Below, piece after piece: positions 24,201 to 36,179 of a stretch of DNA of 64,000 bases (position 1 is the first letter of the stretch; every line of letters starts with the position of its first letter). The translations under genes and the position numbers were made by a program. The stretch lies in NCBI GenBank assembly GCA_005656395.1, contig SRSI01000079.1, forward strand, positions 2,418,001 through 2,482,000, read 5' to 3'. The DNA is from Strongyloides papillosus (lineage: Eukaryota; Nematoda; Chromadorea; Rhabditida; Strongyloididae). A model generated the notes under the pieces. The model was given only the letters and a program-made list of their open reading frames with translations, did not search any database and was not told where the DNA came from.

Positions 24201-24452
24201 ATGTCACGTGGAAACACATTTAAGTTTTGTGTAAACGCTATTATAACTTATTCTTCATTTTTATATCTACTACTTTTGATATCATTAATGACAAAGCCTA
24301 TATTTGATAAGCTTGTAAAATTAAATAAATTAAAAAGATTTACAAAAGAAAGTATTTCAAAAGTTACATACAATTTTGTTAAAATAAATAAAATTATTAA
24401 ATCATTCGGTAACAAGTTTTTTAAATTTAAAACAGTTTGCATGTCATTGTAA
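24201..24452 (+). CDS. Possible orphan small membrane protein
   Basis: An 83-codon frame with a true ATG, a hydrophobic stretch (residues about 13-31, AIITYSSFLYLLLLISLMT) and a lysine-rich tail. No homologue recognised. The antisense strand is also open over the same bases, which is common in AT-rich DNA, so it may be chance. Confidence 0.2.
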   Translation: MSRGNTFKFCVNAIITYSSFLYLLLLISLMTKPIFDKLVKLNKLKRFTKESISKVTYNFVKINKIIKSFGNKFFKFKTVCMSL

Positions 24453-25049
24453 ACAATGATATTTTAATGGTACAGAACGTTTGTTAAAATTATTTTTCTG
24501 TATTTGATCATATTTAGAATCTTCTGTATTTGTTTAGTAAACAATTTTTGTAAAAATAAATTTATTGCAGAGATGATTTATTCATAATGTAAAAAATTAT
24601 AAATCTTACAGCACCTGGACTTTACTCAAAAATGAAAACTGTCGTTTTGACAAATACACTATAACCCTCTGATGTAGTGTTAGAAAAATAAAATATTCAT
24701 ATATTTAATTAATAAATGTGACTGATTTTAAATATTCTAAGTATACTCAACTAAAAAAAAATAATATAACAATTATCATAAATGTCAAATTATTTAAAAA
24801 CAAAATGAGGTATTATTTTCCATAAATTCATATACCTTTATTTATTATTGTTTGTAAATTTTTTAAAAATGTATTGCATATTTTTTGAAAAAAAAACAAC
24901 ATTCTTTTTGATTGCATGTAATGTCGAAACTACTTACATACTTGTTATAATAATTTGCCATGTTTTTTTATAGAAATGTGCATACATTTCTTATAAAATG
25001 CGTATATCTTGTTAAAATGACATTACCTATACATTTTTTATAGACATGT
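24453..25049. other. AT-rich spacer left of the LINE unit
   Basis: No gene, RNA or clear repeat recognised. Confidence 0.35.
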
Positions 25050-25368
25050 CACAGCTCGAGGTTTGTGTGTATTGTCGGAAAACTGCACTTTTACTCTATA
25101 AATAATTTTCGCATCCTTTAGTAAATCCCTTAATTTTAATATTTTCATTTGAAATTTTATCAGTTGACTTGAATAATGATATATATTGTTCACAAAAAAC
25201 GGTTTTGATAAAATGCCATATATGGAAAAAAAATTTTTAGTTGTGAATATTTTTTGATGTATCATTTACTTTTTTCTAAAAATTTTTTATGAGGTTCTAC
25301 TACATCCCCTCTACTCACCCATAAATTTTTGAATCAATCCTCCGCTCTGATTTAGAGAAAATTAATTT
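25050..25368 (+). repeat. Left 319-bp inverted repeat of the LINE unit
   Basis: Inverse complement of 29984..30302 with few mismatches over the whole length. Both arms carry the same 75-codon open frame in opposite orientations (25038..25265 minus, 30087..30314 plus). That frame is a consequence of the repeat and looks non-coding. Confidence 0.93.
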
Positions 25369-26154
25369 TTAGTAAATTAATTCTTATTTTTTATATATTT
25401 ACATCATATAATTATAATTATTATGCATTTTTTTAAAAGTATTTTCTAACGTTATAATACTTATAGCTATTTCTAATTATATTTTCAATCGTGTTTGGTA
25501 TGTTTTTTAATTATAAAAATTAAAAAATATCATTTTTTGTCATATAAGGAAAAATCGTTTTAATTTTTAATTTTAAGCAAATAAAGAGACATTATATGTT
25601 AAATAAATCTGACACACAATCTCCAAACAATTAATTATCAATCTTGATATACTTTAAAATTGTGAAACTACATAATTCTCATTGAATACTATTTGTTTCT
25701 CTTCATAGAGTCAAATTGTAACATTCTATTAGTAAAATTAACGGTAATTTTAAACAATAGAATAATAATTAGAAATTTATGGCTTTTAAAAGTTTAGTAT
25801 AATGGATTAGTTTAAAAAATTTATTTTTTTGAACATTTTGCTAACTACCTTTCTTAACGTTCTTAAAAATCAAATAAAGAATATGGTTTAAGTTAAAAAA
25901 ACATTATTGCGAAATTTTCAATATAAAAACTAATGTAATCCTGGTGGATTCTTCGGGAGCCGTAGAGGCTCCCGGGCTTTTACAATAGAACACGAGACTT
26001 TGTTTAAGAGTTTATTTAAGCAAAGGGGAATTAAAATATAACAATAAAGTGAATATATATATATTATGAAAAAGGTACATTCCTTTCATCTTACAAGTTG
26101 TAAAGAGGTGGTTTTATTATTTTTATTATCATCCTTTTCTAAAAAATTAGTAAA
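25369..26154. other. 5' region of the LINE with hairpin
   Basis: AT-rich leader before the endonuclease frame. At 25953..25977 CGGGAGCC-GTAGA-GGCTCCCG forms a strong hairpin, the only GC-rich structure nearby, followed by a short T run. It could be a structured 5' UTR or a remnant of another repeat. Confidence 0.5.
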
Positions 26155-27399
26155 ATGGCAGTAATCTTACCGGAGGGTGGTCGCCAGGTCATAGAAAAGA
26201 CTGAATGCCTTAGAATCTCAAAAAGTGTTCTTCAATTTATCACTTTAAATATTCAAGGCCTCAAAAACAAGATACCAGAACTAACTAAAGCAACACTAGA
26301 CTTTAATAATCATGCAATAATAACGTTAACCGAGAGTAGAAATGCTAAAGAATCATCATTTTCGGACAATGACTATCTTTACTTATTAGGCGCGGCGGAT
26401 AAACATTGTGGTGGTGTTGGTTGGTTGATACCTTTATGTTATAAGAACAATTTAGTTTCTTACCAACATATTGGATTCCGATTAAGCACAATAACATTAA
26501 AACTTAAAAACACATACTTGTTAATAATAGTTTGTTATGTGCCGACATCTAGTAGTGAAGATTCAAAAGTAGAAGAAGTTTATGATCAAATGAAAGAAAT
26601 AATGTCGGGCTTCAAAAAGCTATATCCACTATCTAGAAATAACATAATTATTGGGAGAGATTTTAATGCAAAAATTAAATGTACTATAAGAAGAGGTAAA
26701 TTCAGCAATAGTGCACATTTAGAAAATAATGAAAGAGGTACAAAACTTGAATTATGGACAGAAAGTGAAAATCTCTCAATAACCAATCGACTAGTTATTA
26801 AGAAAACGTCGTCTAGATTTACATGGAACGGTCCAAATAAAATTAGTAGAGGTGAATTAGATTACTTTCTGATACATAATGCCAAAAAAGCATCATTTAT
26901 TGATACAAGAATAATAAAAAGGTTTAATGTAAGATCAGATCACAAACCTCTACTACTCAAAGTTAAATTTGGCAAGCTAGACACAAAACAATATAGCACC
27001 AGAAAGAAACCAAGAATATTCTCATCAGATGAACTGAGCCAAGATATCATAAATAAGACTAACAACAAAGCTCTCAACTTAAATTGGCATCTTAATCTAA
27101 AAGATAATTTAGATAAAGATTACGAAAAGCTAATTTCAAATTCAATATCTCTTTTGAAAATGCTACCAAAAAAGACAAAGAGACCAAGTATAATTACTGA
27201 TGAAATTTCTGGCCTCATAAGAACTCGATCAATTATATTCCAAGATAAAAGTATTACCAATTTACTCAATTATACAAATCTCAATAAATTAATCAACTAC
27301 AAAATTAGAAATAAAAAGAAAAAATTTGATCAAACTATTTTGGAGTCAGCACTAAAGAAAAATCGTGCAATGAAATTTGTATACATAGTAAAACAGTAA
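26155..27399 (+). CDS. LINE ORF, endonuclease part (EEP/APE-type), truncated by stop
   Basis: 414 codons from ATG (MAVILPEGG). The endonuclease begins at about residue 28 (ITLNIQGLKNKI), with LTESR, NNIIIGRDFNAKI, FTWNGPNKISRGELDYFLI and the catalytic RSDHKPLLLKV. The catalytic E, D, N, D and H positions seem present. In living RTE-type LINEs the frame runs straight into reverse transcriptase. Here it stops at 27399, after a linker (ALKKNRAMKFVYIVKQ) typical of the zone before RT. The stop is followed by a non-coding insertion. No separate ORF1 (gag-like) was found upstream. Confidence 0.85.
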   Translation: MAVILPEGGRQVIEKTECLRISKSVLQFITLNIQGLKNKIPELTKATLDFNNHAIITLTESRNAKESSFSDNDYLYLLGAADKHCGGVGWLIPLCYKNNLVSYQHIGFRLSTITLKLKNTYLLIIVCYVPTSSSEDSKVEEVYDQMKEIMSGFKKLYPLSRNNIIIGRDFNAKIKCTIRRGKFSNSAHLENNERGTKLELWTESENLSITNRLVIKKTSSRFTWNGPNKISRGELDYFLIHNAKKASFIDTRIIKRFNVRSDHKPLLLKVKFGKLDTKQYSTRKKPRIFSSDELSQDIINKTNNKALNLNWHLNLKDNLDKDYEKLISNSISLLKMLPKKTKRPSIITDEISGLIRTRSIIFQDKSITNLLNYTNLNKLINYKIRNKKKKFDQTILESALKKNRAMKFVYIVKQ

Positions 27400-27800
27400 A
27401 GGTTAAAAATAAACTGTTCTTGTCACGCTATTTTGAAAAGTCATCAAAAACTAACATATATATAACCGTTTTGTCACCGAAATTTTATTTAGTTTAGTTT
27501 AAAGTTAATTATCCATTGCTGTGTGTTTATTTAAAATTAATTAATTAGTTTAGTTCTAGGAACACATATAAGATTCTAGTAACGACTATAAGGAGTTAGT
27601 AAAAATAATAATTTTTGTATAATAGTAAGTAAACGGCAATGCGATTTTAAATAAATAAAATTTAGGTGGCCACTATTGTTTGTGTAATTTTATTTTTATA
27701 ATAAAGGCTTCTACTAATTGTGTTTATCGCACCACTAAAACTTCTTAAAATTTTTACTACATTGAAAAAAGAGAATTTAATCATCTTAATTTATCTCTGC
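27400..27800. other. Non-coding insertion inside the LINE
   Basis: About 370-400 bases of AT-rich DNA split the LINE coding region between the endonuclease linker and RT. It starts near TGTTCTTGTCACGC and ends near TTATCGCA, with an AATAAAG signal at about 27702. This would fit a solo LTR, but I find no convincing target duplication. Confidence 0.45.
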
Positions 27801-27817
27801 TAAAACCGGATAGTAGC

Positions 27818-29427
27818 ATGACAACAACTATTGATGAAGTAAATGAGGAAATAAAGAGACATTACAAAGACCTCTACGCAGGTTTACCACTATCAAATGA
27901 CTGGGAGAAATCAGTGAAAAACTTTGAAACCTTCAAAGATTTTACACTATCACATATATTACAAAGAACAAAAAAGATAAAGAAAAAAGCTCCAGGCACT
28001 GATGGTATGTCTTTTGCTCATTACAAACTTGCGTCTAATGTTCTTCCAACTGCTTTGCTTCAAAGGTTTAATACATACATTCATAAAGGCTTTCCTAGTC
28101 TATTTAAAGAAGCATCTTTAATTCTTTTAAAGAAACCAGGAAATGCAAAATTAATTACTAATACTCGTCCTATAGCAATCTTACAAGGCAACTACAAGTT
28201 GTTCACATCAATGCTACTTGATAGAATCAGAAATAAAATTGAACGTAATTTAGACAGAGAACAAGCAGGATTTAGGCAAAGAAAAAATACTATCACTAAT
28301 ACTTTTATCTTGAAAACGATAATGCAGAAAACTACTGAATTCAAGATACCTCTATTCATAATATTCATTGATTTTAAAAAAGCTTTTGACAGCATAGAAC
28401 ACTCATATCTATTTTCTACGCTTGGAGAAATGGGTCTGAGTCAACATGAAATAAAAATAATACAGGAACTTTACAAAGATAGCAGAATGTTAATTCCATG
28501 CTTGAGATCTTCGCCAATTCAAATATTCCCTTCAAAAGGTGTGAAACAGGGAGATTCTCTCAGTCCTGTACTGTTCATAGCTGCGTTACAAGGAATCATT
28601 AATAACGTGAAGAATGATTTAAAATCAAGTAATTTAAATGGTGTCTTAAAAATAAAAAACCCCGACAATAATGATTTTACGCAACTGTTCTACTTAGCAT
28701 ATGCAGATGATATAGCTATCTTCAGCACTAGCCAAAATACTTTCGAATTTTTAGCTAGCAGCTTAGAGAGGCATTCTAAAAAAGCTGGTTTACAACTAAA
28801 TAGACTTAAGACGGAACCTTAACATGCAGTGATACTATTAATCCTATTTATCAAGTAACCCATCAGTATAAATATCTGGGTCAATGGTTATCATTTAGCA
28901 AAAATTATGAAAACTTAGAAATATCAACTAGAATCAGAAATAGTGAAATAGCCTGCAAAAAAGTCATGCCTCTTATGGAGAGAACTAATAGTATTAAGAA
29001 AAAAGCTTTTCTACATGTTCAAAATATAAGACCAATCTTAACATATGGTATAGAAACTCTAAATTTCACAAAAGCATCACTACAAAGAATTGTAAATGCA
29101 GAAAAAAGAATTCTACGCAGATGCCTTAAACTAAAAATAGGTACTACCGAAACAGAAAAAAATGAAAGAAGAGTGAAAGTAACTCAACTACTAGAATTCT
29201 GTGGAGATATTCATGATTTCGTTTCTCAAAAAGGAGAAAAACTGCTGGAGAAAGTTATGAATGATGATTTAATGAAACTAGTACATTTATGGACTCCTGA
29301 TAAAAAGAGAACAGTTGGACGTCCTAGGAAAAGAATCCTTGAAACCTTAATTAAGGAGACTCAGAAAGTTGAAGTGATAACGAAAAGATACAATTTGAGA
29401 TCTAAGGGTAGAACTCAAGATAAATAA
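27818..29427 (+). pseudogene. LINE reverse transcriptase part, frameshifted
   Basis: 27818..28822 encodes the RT domain: KKKAPGTDGMSFAHYK, the RPIAILQGNYK block, EQAGFRQ, FIDFKKAFDSIEH, GVKQGDSLSP and the catalytic YADD in LAYADDIAIFS. A one-base frameshift at about 28820 moves the continuation (YKYLGQWLSF and onward) into the frame that stays open to 29427. It ends with the RTVGRPRKRI segment typical of RTE-like and related LINE C-termini and YNLRSKGR. Apart from this shift, the upstream stop and the insertion, the element is well preserved. Confidence 0.85.
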
Positions 29428-29983
29428 TAATTTTATACTTTAAAATGTTTAATTATAATTTATCTTTGCAGAATATTCTACGAATAAAATAAAATAAATA
29501 TAAAAAAAGTATTATTTTTCTATGATATAAAATAGTCTTCATCCGTTTCTTATATAGTCCTTGAGGAAATGGGCGTGTTCTTATTGATATGAACGTACAT
29601 ACATTTCATCCGACACAGCTTTCCATGTTCACACTAAATATTATTTTTGAAATTTCTTAATTTTTGGTTTTATTTGCAATACACAGGTCATCCATGCACA
29701 AATTACATTATCGAGAAACTTAAAACAGATTTTTTCATTATAATCTTGAAAATTTAATTGAAATAGTTATTTTTGGCTATTTTCTACATAACGTAAAATA
29801 ATTTATTATTTTGAAGCAAAAAAAATATTTATTTAATATTTTTATATTTTATAAACTTACATGGGATAATTGTAAATGCCTTATAAATAATTAGGTCAAT
29901 GTTTTACATATAAAATAATACAAAAAAATCCTTATTTAGCATGTTTAATGACATATTTTCTTTAAAGAAATCAAAGTCGTTAG
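29428..29983. other. 3' region of the LINE unit
   Basis: AT-rich sequence between the LINE stop and the right inverted repeat. An A-rich run near 29485..29510 could be the LINE tail. Nothing else recognised. Confidence 0.4.
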
Positions 29984-30302
29984 AAATTAATTTTCTCCAA
30001 ATCAGAGCGGAGGATTGATTTAAAAATTTATTGGCGGGTAGAGGGGATGTAGTAGAACCTCATAAAAAATTTTTAGAAAAAAGTAAATGATACATCAAAA
30101 AATATTCACAACTAAAAAATTTTTTTCCATATATGGCATTTTATCAAAACCGTTTTTTGTGAACAATATATATCATTATTCAAGTCAACTGACAAAATTT
30201 CATATGAAAATATTAAAATTAAGGGATTTATTAAAGGATGCGAAAATTATTTATAGAGTAAAAGTGCAGTTTTCCGACAATACACACAAACCTCGAGCTG
30301 TG
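29984..30302 (-). repeat. Right 319-bp inverted repeat of the LINE unit
   Basis: Partner of 25050..25368; the outer end reads CCTCGAGCTGTG. Confidence 0.93.
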
Positions 30303-30471
30303 GTATTGATATAAAATATCATTGTCCTTATGAAAATGCCAAAAACAACTCTATAATAAATAATAACAATATTTTCGAAGTTCTTAGATATAAAAATTAA
30401 ACAAGACTAATTTTTAAAAAGTGTACTTTTCACAATGAAATAATTCCTCATTTATTTTATATCATTATTAA

Positions 30472-30824
30472 CCCTTTCACGCCCGGATGACGCATATATA
30501 CGTCATAAACAAAAATGTTAATGCATAGTGGTAATTTGTACTGAAGGAGGAAATTTTGGAATAAAGTTATTTCCAGTGATATAAAATACGTATATTAAAA
30601 AAAGAGGGGAAGAAAAAAATAAATTAAAGATAATAAATAAAAAAAGATATAAAAACATTAAAAATTGTATTTTTTGTTTATTTTTATTTCATAAATATTA
30701 ATTTTTATTAAAGAAATATATTACCAATCTATTGTCAACTTTTATTCTATGTGAAAGTACTGTTTCTATTTTACACACAGATGAGTGCGTAATACAAAGA
30801 GAAAAATTTCCGGGCGCGAAAGGG
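30472..30824. mobile_element. piggyBac-type MITE
   Basis: 353 bp flanked on both sides by TTAA (30468..30471 and 30825..30828), with ends CCCTTTCACGCCCGG and CCGGGCGCGAAAGGG. The TTAA duplication and CCCTTT ends are diagnostic of piggyBac-like non-autonomous elements. No coding frame. Confidence 0.88.
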
Positions 30825-30828
30825 TTAA

Positions 30829-31655
30829 TATTTATGTAGAAAACAATCCCAGTGTCTTGCTTTTATAGATTCAAAATTAAAATGTTAAACATAGTTGACA
30901 ATCCAACTTTGAGTATATCCTGCTTAATGTACTGAATTCCGTGTGATTTTCGAAGTGAATTGCCTGTAAATTACCTTATAACTTTGATGGAAGACCTATT
31001 TACAAATTTTAATAGCATAAGCCTTTTTTTATTTTCTTTTATAAACGTTTCTTTAGTAAAAAAGGTAAAATTTTATTATTTAGGTGTTTACTTGATATTA
31101 TATAATACATTATGTATAATTTTATAGCCATTCTCATTTATAAAAAAGTAAAAATTATCAAGATACTTTACTTCAAGCGTTTCAAGGACTCGTTGTATAT
31201 TCAAAATTATGTATCTAGAAAAATAGAAATTACAAATCTTTTATAGCTCAAGTTAAAAGAGTATTAATAATTATACAGTTTAGTTCAATAACTGACTTTT
31301 TTGTTTTATCCACAAATGATAGCTATTTTATCTAATAACTATCTTTTAACATAAGCTATTAATTACGTGTCGTGAAAAAATTTTATATAGTTTTTCGTTA
31401 ATTTAATTAATAAAAAGCATCTGTTATAATAGTTTTTGTTAACATCAAATTCCAATGATCGTATTGATGAAATTCTATTTTATTTAAAATCATAGCTATT
31501 TTCCCAAGCATAAAAATTAATAAGCGCATTTAAAACTATTTATTAGATGAAAGAAATTAATTATTTGATAATATTTGCGCAATTTTTTCGAGTGGAATAA
31601 TATTTTGCTTTTTTGACGTAAAATATTGAAGAAAAGACTCTTCGCACGTGGAGTA
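30829..31655. other. AT-rich spacer
   Basis: No gene, RNA or clear repeat recognised in about 830 bases. Confidence 0.35.
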
Positions 31656-32406
31656 CACCTTAACTAGCCAAATTAAAACGCATCAAAACTCTTGACTGGA
31701 ATTTAGTTTATATGAATGTTTTTTTAAGAATCTTAACATTTTATGTACACTTTAAGGCTTATTCTCGGAAATGAACTTTATTTTCAATACCATAGCTTAA
31801 CTCAGAATGATAATATTCAATTTTTTGATCATTTTGTCTAGATAAATGCAAATAAAAATTCTTGTAAAAGTAAAAATAATATTTTTTCTAAATGTGGTAC
31901 AATTTATCAAATGTATATTAATACATTAAATGATATTTTTAATTGTTATATCCATAGTAAAAGACACAATGTTTTAGAGAAAAAGATTATTTTATGAAAA
32001 ATGACTTCATAAACTTATATATAATACATAAAATATATTTTTAACATTCATTTTACCAAAGACTTCTTCTTACAATAAACATTTTGTCCAAAAGATAAAA
32101 AGTGTATGAAGTGGTATTTTTAAGTTTATTCATAAACATTAAGTTAGTAGTTTACTTTAAAAAAAATCTCTTTAAATTTAATAAAAAAATGTGTTTAAAA
32201 CAAAAATGAATAACTGATAAAGCATATTATACAATTATTATTCTATTAATCACGTAGTTTTTAAGATAAATATAGTAATGATAATAAAAATTATCATAAA
32301 TAACCCTTAAAAGTATAAAAAAAATGCTAAAACTTTATAAAAACACTATATAAGCTAAATTTCAGTCAAGAGTTTTGACGCGTTTTAATTTGGCTAGTTA
32401 AGGTGA
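31656..32406. mobile_element. MITE with long terminal inverted repeats next to tRNA-Asn
   Basis: Ends CACCTTAACTAGCCAAATTA at 31656 and the inverse complement ending AAGGTG at 32406. The match continues for about 60 bases (ACTCTTGACTGRAATTTAG) with weaker pairing further in. 751 bp, no coding frame. The right end lies 16 bases before the tRNA-Asn gene. Confidence 0.82.
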
Positions 32407-32422
32407 TCCCTCCCAAACGTGG

Positions 32423-32423
32423 C

Positions 32424-32492
<69 letters not shown>

Positions 32493-32495
32493 GCG
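32423..32495 (+). tRNA. tRNA-Asn (GTT)
   Basis: Cloverleaf: acceptor GCCTCCG pairs with CGGGGGC (one G-T pair), D arm GCGC/GCGC, anticodon arm TTCGG-CTGTTAA-CCGAA, T arm GGTGG-TTCAAGC-CCACC, discriminator G. T run follows at 32496. Confidence 0.97.
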
Positions 32496-32955
32496 TTTAT
32501 CTCTCCTTTTGATAAAGTCTCTACACAAAACCACTTTTAAATTCAAAGTAAAGCAAGGTTTTGGAATAGTGAACGAATTTGTCTTGGTACAGTAGTGTTT
32601 TGTGTGATAATAAAATGCTTTATTACATATTCTTAAAGATTTAGCAACATTTTAGCAATAACTAAGCTTTCCTTTGAATCTACTTCCATACGAAGTAGTT
32701 TTTAACCGTGGCTTCAACTTTCGTTTTCTGAATTACTTAAAACATAATGTATCTTTTAAATTTTGATAAAATGTTTATTTTGAAAACAAGTGTGTTCACT
32801 GTTTCAGAAAAAATTCAAAAGTAATTTATAATGTCTACTAACTAATCTTTCCCTAGTTTTCTCCTAATTGTTTACTTATAGGAGATTTTAATAATAGAAG
32901 AATACGAATATAAGAGTTTTGTTTTTGTAGTATTACAGATATAAAATGTGACCTT
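32496..32955. other. Spacer between tRNA genes
   Basis: AT-rich, no feature. A segment at about 32590..32790 resembles 42420..42620 (ACTAAAATGC-type run, then GAAGTAG-TTTAACC-TGGCTTC and ACTTAAAACATAAT), so a diverged repeat precedes both the Ile and Ser tRNA genes. Confidence 0.45.
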
Positions 32956-33050
32956 TGCCCCATACCAGGCTCGAACTGGTGACCTTGGCATTGCTTAGAA
33001 CAGATTTAACTTATAAGTACCACGCGCTAACCAACTTGCGCCAATGGGGC
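32956..33050 (-). tRNA. tRNA-Ile (TAT) with intron
   Basis: Acceptor GCCCCAT/ATGGGGC, D arm GCGC/GCGC, anticodon stem TGGTA/TGCCA with loop CTTATAA, and a roughly 21-base intron one base 3' of the anticodon. T arm is ACCAG-TTCGAGC-CTGGT, discriminator A. Introns in this isoacceptor are usual in eukaryotes. Confidence 0.95.
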
Positions 33051-33341
33051 TCGAAAAGAGAACGATAACTAATTGATCATTACGAATTAAAAATTATATA
33101 CATTAAATTTAAATGATTTTCTTTAATTCTAAAAAAAATAAGCAGTTTTGTAAATTATTAATAATCTAAATATTCAGAGATTTGATAATTCAACAAATTG
33201 GCATAAAAAACTTAGGATACTGAGAAATGCAGTTATAAATAATTTATTATTCAATTAGCCAATATTGCAAATCTTGACTTCTAAAATTGACTGTATAAAG
33301 AATTAAGCGTGGTTACCAATCAGGGTGTGCTCGGATTCACA

Positions 33342-33414
33342 GCCACATTGGCTCAGTGGTAGTAGCGTCGGTCTTGTAAACCGAAGGTCGCTGGTTCAAT
33401 CCCAGCATGTGGCA
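33342..33414 (+). tRNA. tRNA-Thr (TGT)
   Basis: Acceptor GCCACAT/ATGTGGC, anticodon arm TCGGT-CTTGTAA-ACCGA, T arm GCTGG-TTCAATC-CCAGC, discriminator A. Confidence 0.96.
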
Positions 33415-35737
33415 GTTCATATTTTGTTAATACAACGGGAAATTCTACCCAAAATGTATGCTAATATTTCATGTTTTCCAAAAATCTTATACTAGTCATC
33501 ATAAGCTTTTATTAGACACTTTTTTTTAAAACGTTGGACTAAGTTTAAATAGATTTAATTAGAAAACCAGTATAGATAAAATTGAATCTTTTAAATAATT
33601 TATAGATCATCGTATCTTACTTATTTTAAAAAACGTTATTTATATGTACAGTATTAAAACATAAACGCAGATAGCAAAGATTTACAATAACTTAAATAAA
33701 CAATATTAAAAAGCTTAATCAAGTTGTCTAATATAATAACTAGACAAAAAATCAATAATATAAATTAAAAAGTATAAAAAGATTCTTTATAGTAGTTTAT
33801 AAGATCTTATTTCAAAAGTACAAAAGAACAAAATTTGTTCATAAAATATTACAATATTTTATTTTTTTTAAATACCATTCATATAACAGTCCAACAAGTA
33901 TGGTTTACTTTATAAAAAAATTATTGATTCTGTCAAAATTTTAATGTTAAATAGAATTTAAAATTAGCAAAGTATTTTTAACAATGCACTTTTATTTCTT
34001 CTAGTATAGAAAATGAAAATCTATCGAATGACTATAGAAGATGGTGGACATTGGTCCATGGCAGAAATTTTTGTCATACGGGTGATTAACGCAAGAATTT
34101 TACAAAGTAAAAAAAGTAAATTTTTTAAATAACCATTAGATAAAATATCTATACAATTAAATAATTATATAAATATTTATTAATAATAAATAAATAATTC
34201 GTAAAAATGTTTTTATCTATTTTTATAAGGAGGCTAGGTTACGGAAGTGACAGTCAAAGAGAGCCCATAGGCTAAGTCTTGTCAATAAGTGGATAGAAAT
34301 TATGTGCTTTTTTCGAAGAAAAATCATAAATTTCAATCAAAAAAACAAATGCTGGAAATTCTTGAAATATGTTTATTTGTCATTATTTATGCTTAGGATA
34401 CCTTTTATTCTAGAAAAAAATCGCTCTAAATACCAATTTTCAGCCAAACTGTTAAATCAAATACCTTCACAATTCCTTTATTATAGAAAATAAATCGGCA
34501 AAATTAAGTAGCGGCGCGATTCGCTATTTAGTCCTTAGACTAATGTTTTTTTTTTGACTATTGTACTATTAATTACAATTAAATTTTTAGAAAATTTTGA
34601 CTCGTCAAATACCGATTATTTCCTACATTGTTTTTAGTAATCAGGAAATTGTGCAATGTTTTATTATGTTTTTAATAATCTTAACGATTTATTGAAAAAA
34701 TTAATTACAGTACAGACGAAATAACAAGAACAAGTTATGACAGTTCATTACAAAACGTAATAAAATTGTTCGTAAAAAAAATTAAATTTTATCAAAATTT
34801 TAATAATATCAAACGACAAACAAAAAATGGCGTAAACGACATAAAATATTATGTCGCCAAATAAATTTTTTGTTCTTTACAAAATATATATGTTTGACAC
34901 TTTGAAGTGATTTAACTTTTTTATTTTAAATATTTTCTATCATATTCTGCCCATCTTAGAGTTGCTTTATTTAATATATTATCAGATATTATTTTAGTAT
35001 AATCTCTTTTTAAAAGTTAAAATATTTAAAAGTTTTTTACTATGAACACGAATGCATAATGTTTTATAAATTTTCATAAATCTGATTTTATGAATGACAT
35101 CATAAAAAAATTTGGTCGTCAGATGAGTATAACTTTATAAAAAAATATATTTTATTATAATTAAAATTATTTAAAAAAAGATATTGTTATGTTTTAATAA
35201 ATGCTCTTTATAACAGTATTTACGATTTTTATAAAATTAAATATAATCTTGTATTTTGAAATGCATTGTAGAAAAACGACTTAATTTATAAGATAAAGAC
35301 ATGTCATAAGAAAATGACAATTATTCTTATACTTTTCTTTGCTGATTTAATTTCTAGATGCTAAATAATTGCGATAAAATTAGTGGTAAGACAAAAAATT
35401 AGATTATTAATAAATGAAACAAAATTACTATATTTTACAATGATTTCTGCTTCTTTTTTTATATGTATCAAATTATTTATTATATAACTATTAGTAAGGT
35501 ATTTATATTTTTAAAACTAAGTGAGAAGATCAATCAACATAACTTTCTTTTATTCATTATAAAAAACATTCATTAATTTTTGTTAATTTAAAAATAAATT
35601 AACTTACAAACAAATGATAAACAAATATTTTATTCCTCTTTAAATTGCAACATTGTTAATATATTAACTGTATTATTGGGTTAAAAAAATTAGACAATGT
35701 GTAAGAACAGAAAAATTTGTTATTTCCACCATAACAC
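33415..35737. other. Gene-free AT-rich interval
   Basis: 2.3 kb without a supported gene. A 63-codon frame at 34302..34493 is unsupported. Two patches are less AT-rich: 34043..34075 (GATGGTGGACATTGGTCCA) and 34225..34285 (GGAGGCTAGGTTACGGAAG), plus 34510..34545 around GTAGCGGCGCGATTCGC. They may be eroded repeats or small RNAs, but I cannot identify them. Confidence 0.35.
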
Positions 35738-35809
35738 GCGTTTATGGTGTAATGGTCAGCATGGCCGCCTTCCAAGCGGCCGATTCGGGTTCGATTCCCG
35801 ATAAACGCA
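35738..35809 (+). tRNA. tRNA-Gly (TCC)
   Basis: Acceptor GCGTTTA/TAAACGC, anticodon arm CCGCC-TTCCAA-GCGG with anticodon TCC, T arm CGGG-TTCGATTC-CCG, discriminator A. Confidence 0.96.
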
Positions 35810-36179
35810 TCTACAAACTTTTTTTAGAGATAAAATTATAAATTTTGTTCATTTAATGATATCTATTTCGTTGTTTTTACTATTATCAAATCGTTTTATG
35901 TAACTTTTCAATAGTGAGGAAGCTGCGATAAAATGAATGATTAAATTCCAAATAGAAGAACAACAGTATGTTAATATCATCAAAGCCATTCAATTTATAA
36001 ACTATAGATATTGTTTTGTATAGTGATTATTATTAATATAAAGTGTTAAATATACTATTTGTTATCATGTGATTATAGGCACGAGATCACAAATAAAAAT
36101 ATTTTACTAATATATAAATATATTATTTTATAAAGTATTAATTTTTTTTTTACTTTTATGACATTTTTGTGTGAAAATA

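Larger units (their letters stand above)
25050..30302 (+). mobile_element. LINE bounded by 319-bp inverted repeats (composite unit)
   Basis: Two inverted repeats of about 319 bp with outer ends CACAGCTCGAGG enclose 4.6 kb. Inside, on the plus strand, lies one LINE: apurinic-type endonuclease, reverse transcriptase and a short C-terminal basic region. LINEs do not normally carry terminal inverted repeats. The unit may be a LINE inside an otherwise emptied DNA transposon, two inverted copies of one repeat flanking it, or a novel arrangement. The dinucleotide GT flanks both outer ends, which is weak evidence for a target duplication. Confidence 0.8.

Noticed and set aside
25038..30314. Pair of identical 75-codon ORFs at both ends of the LINE unit
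   Set aside because: They are the same inverted repeat read from each side; the translation has no domain and the frame starts are not conserved outside the repeat.
34302..34493. 63-codon frame in the tRNA region
   Set aside because: Chance open frame in AT-rich DNA; no upstream exon, no family.
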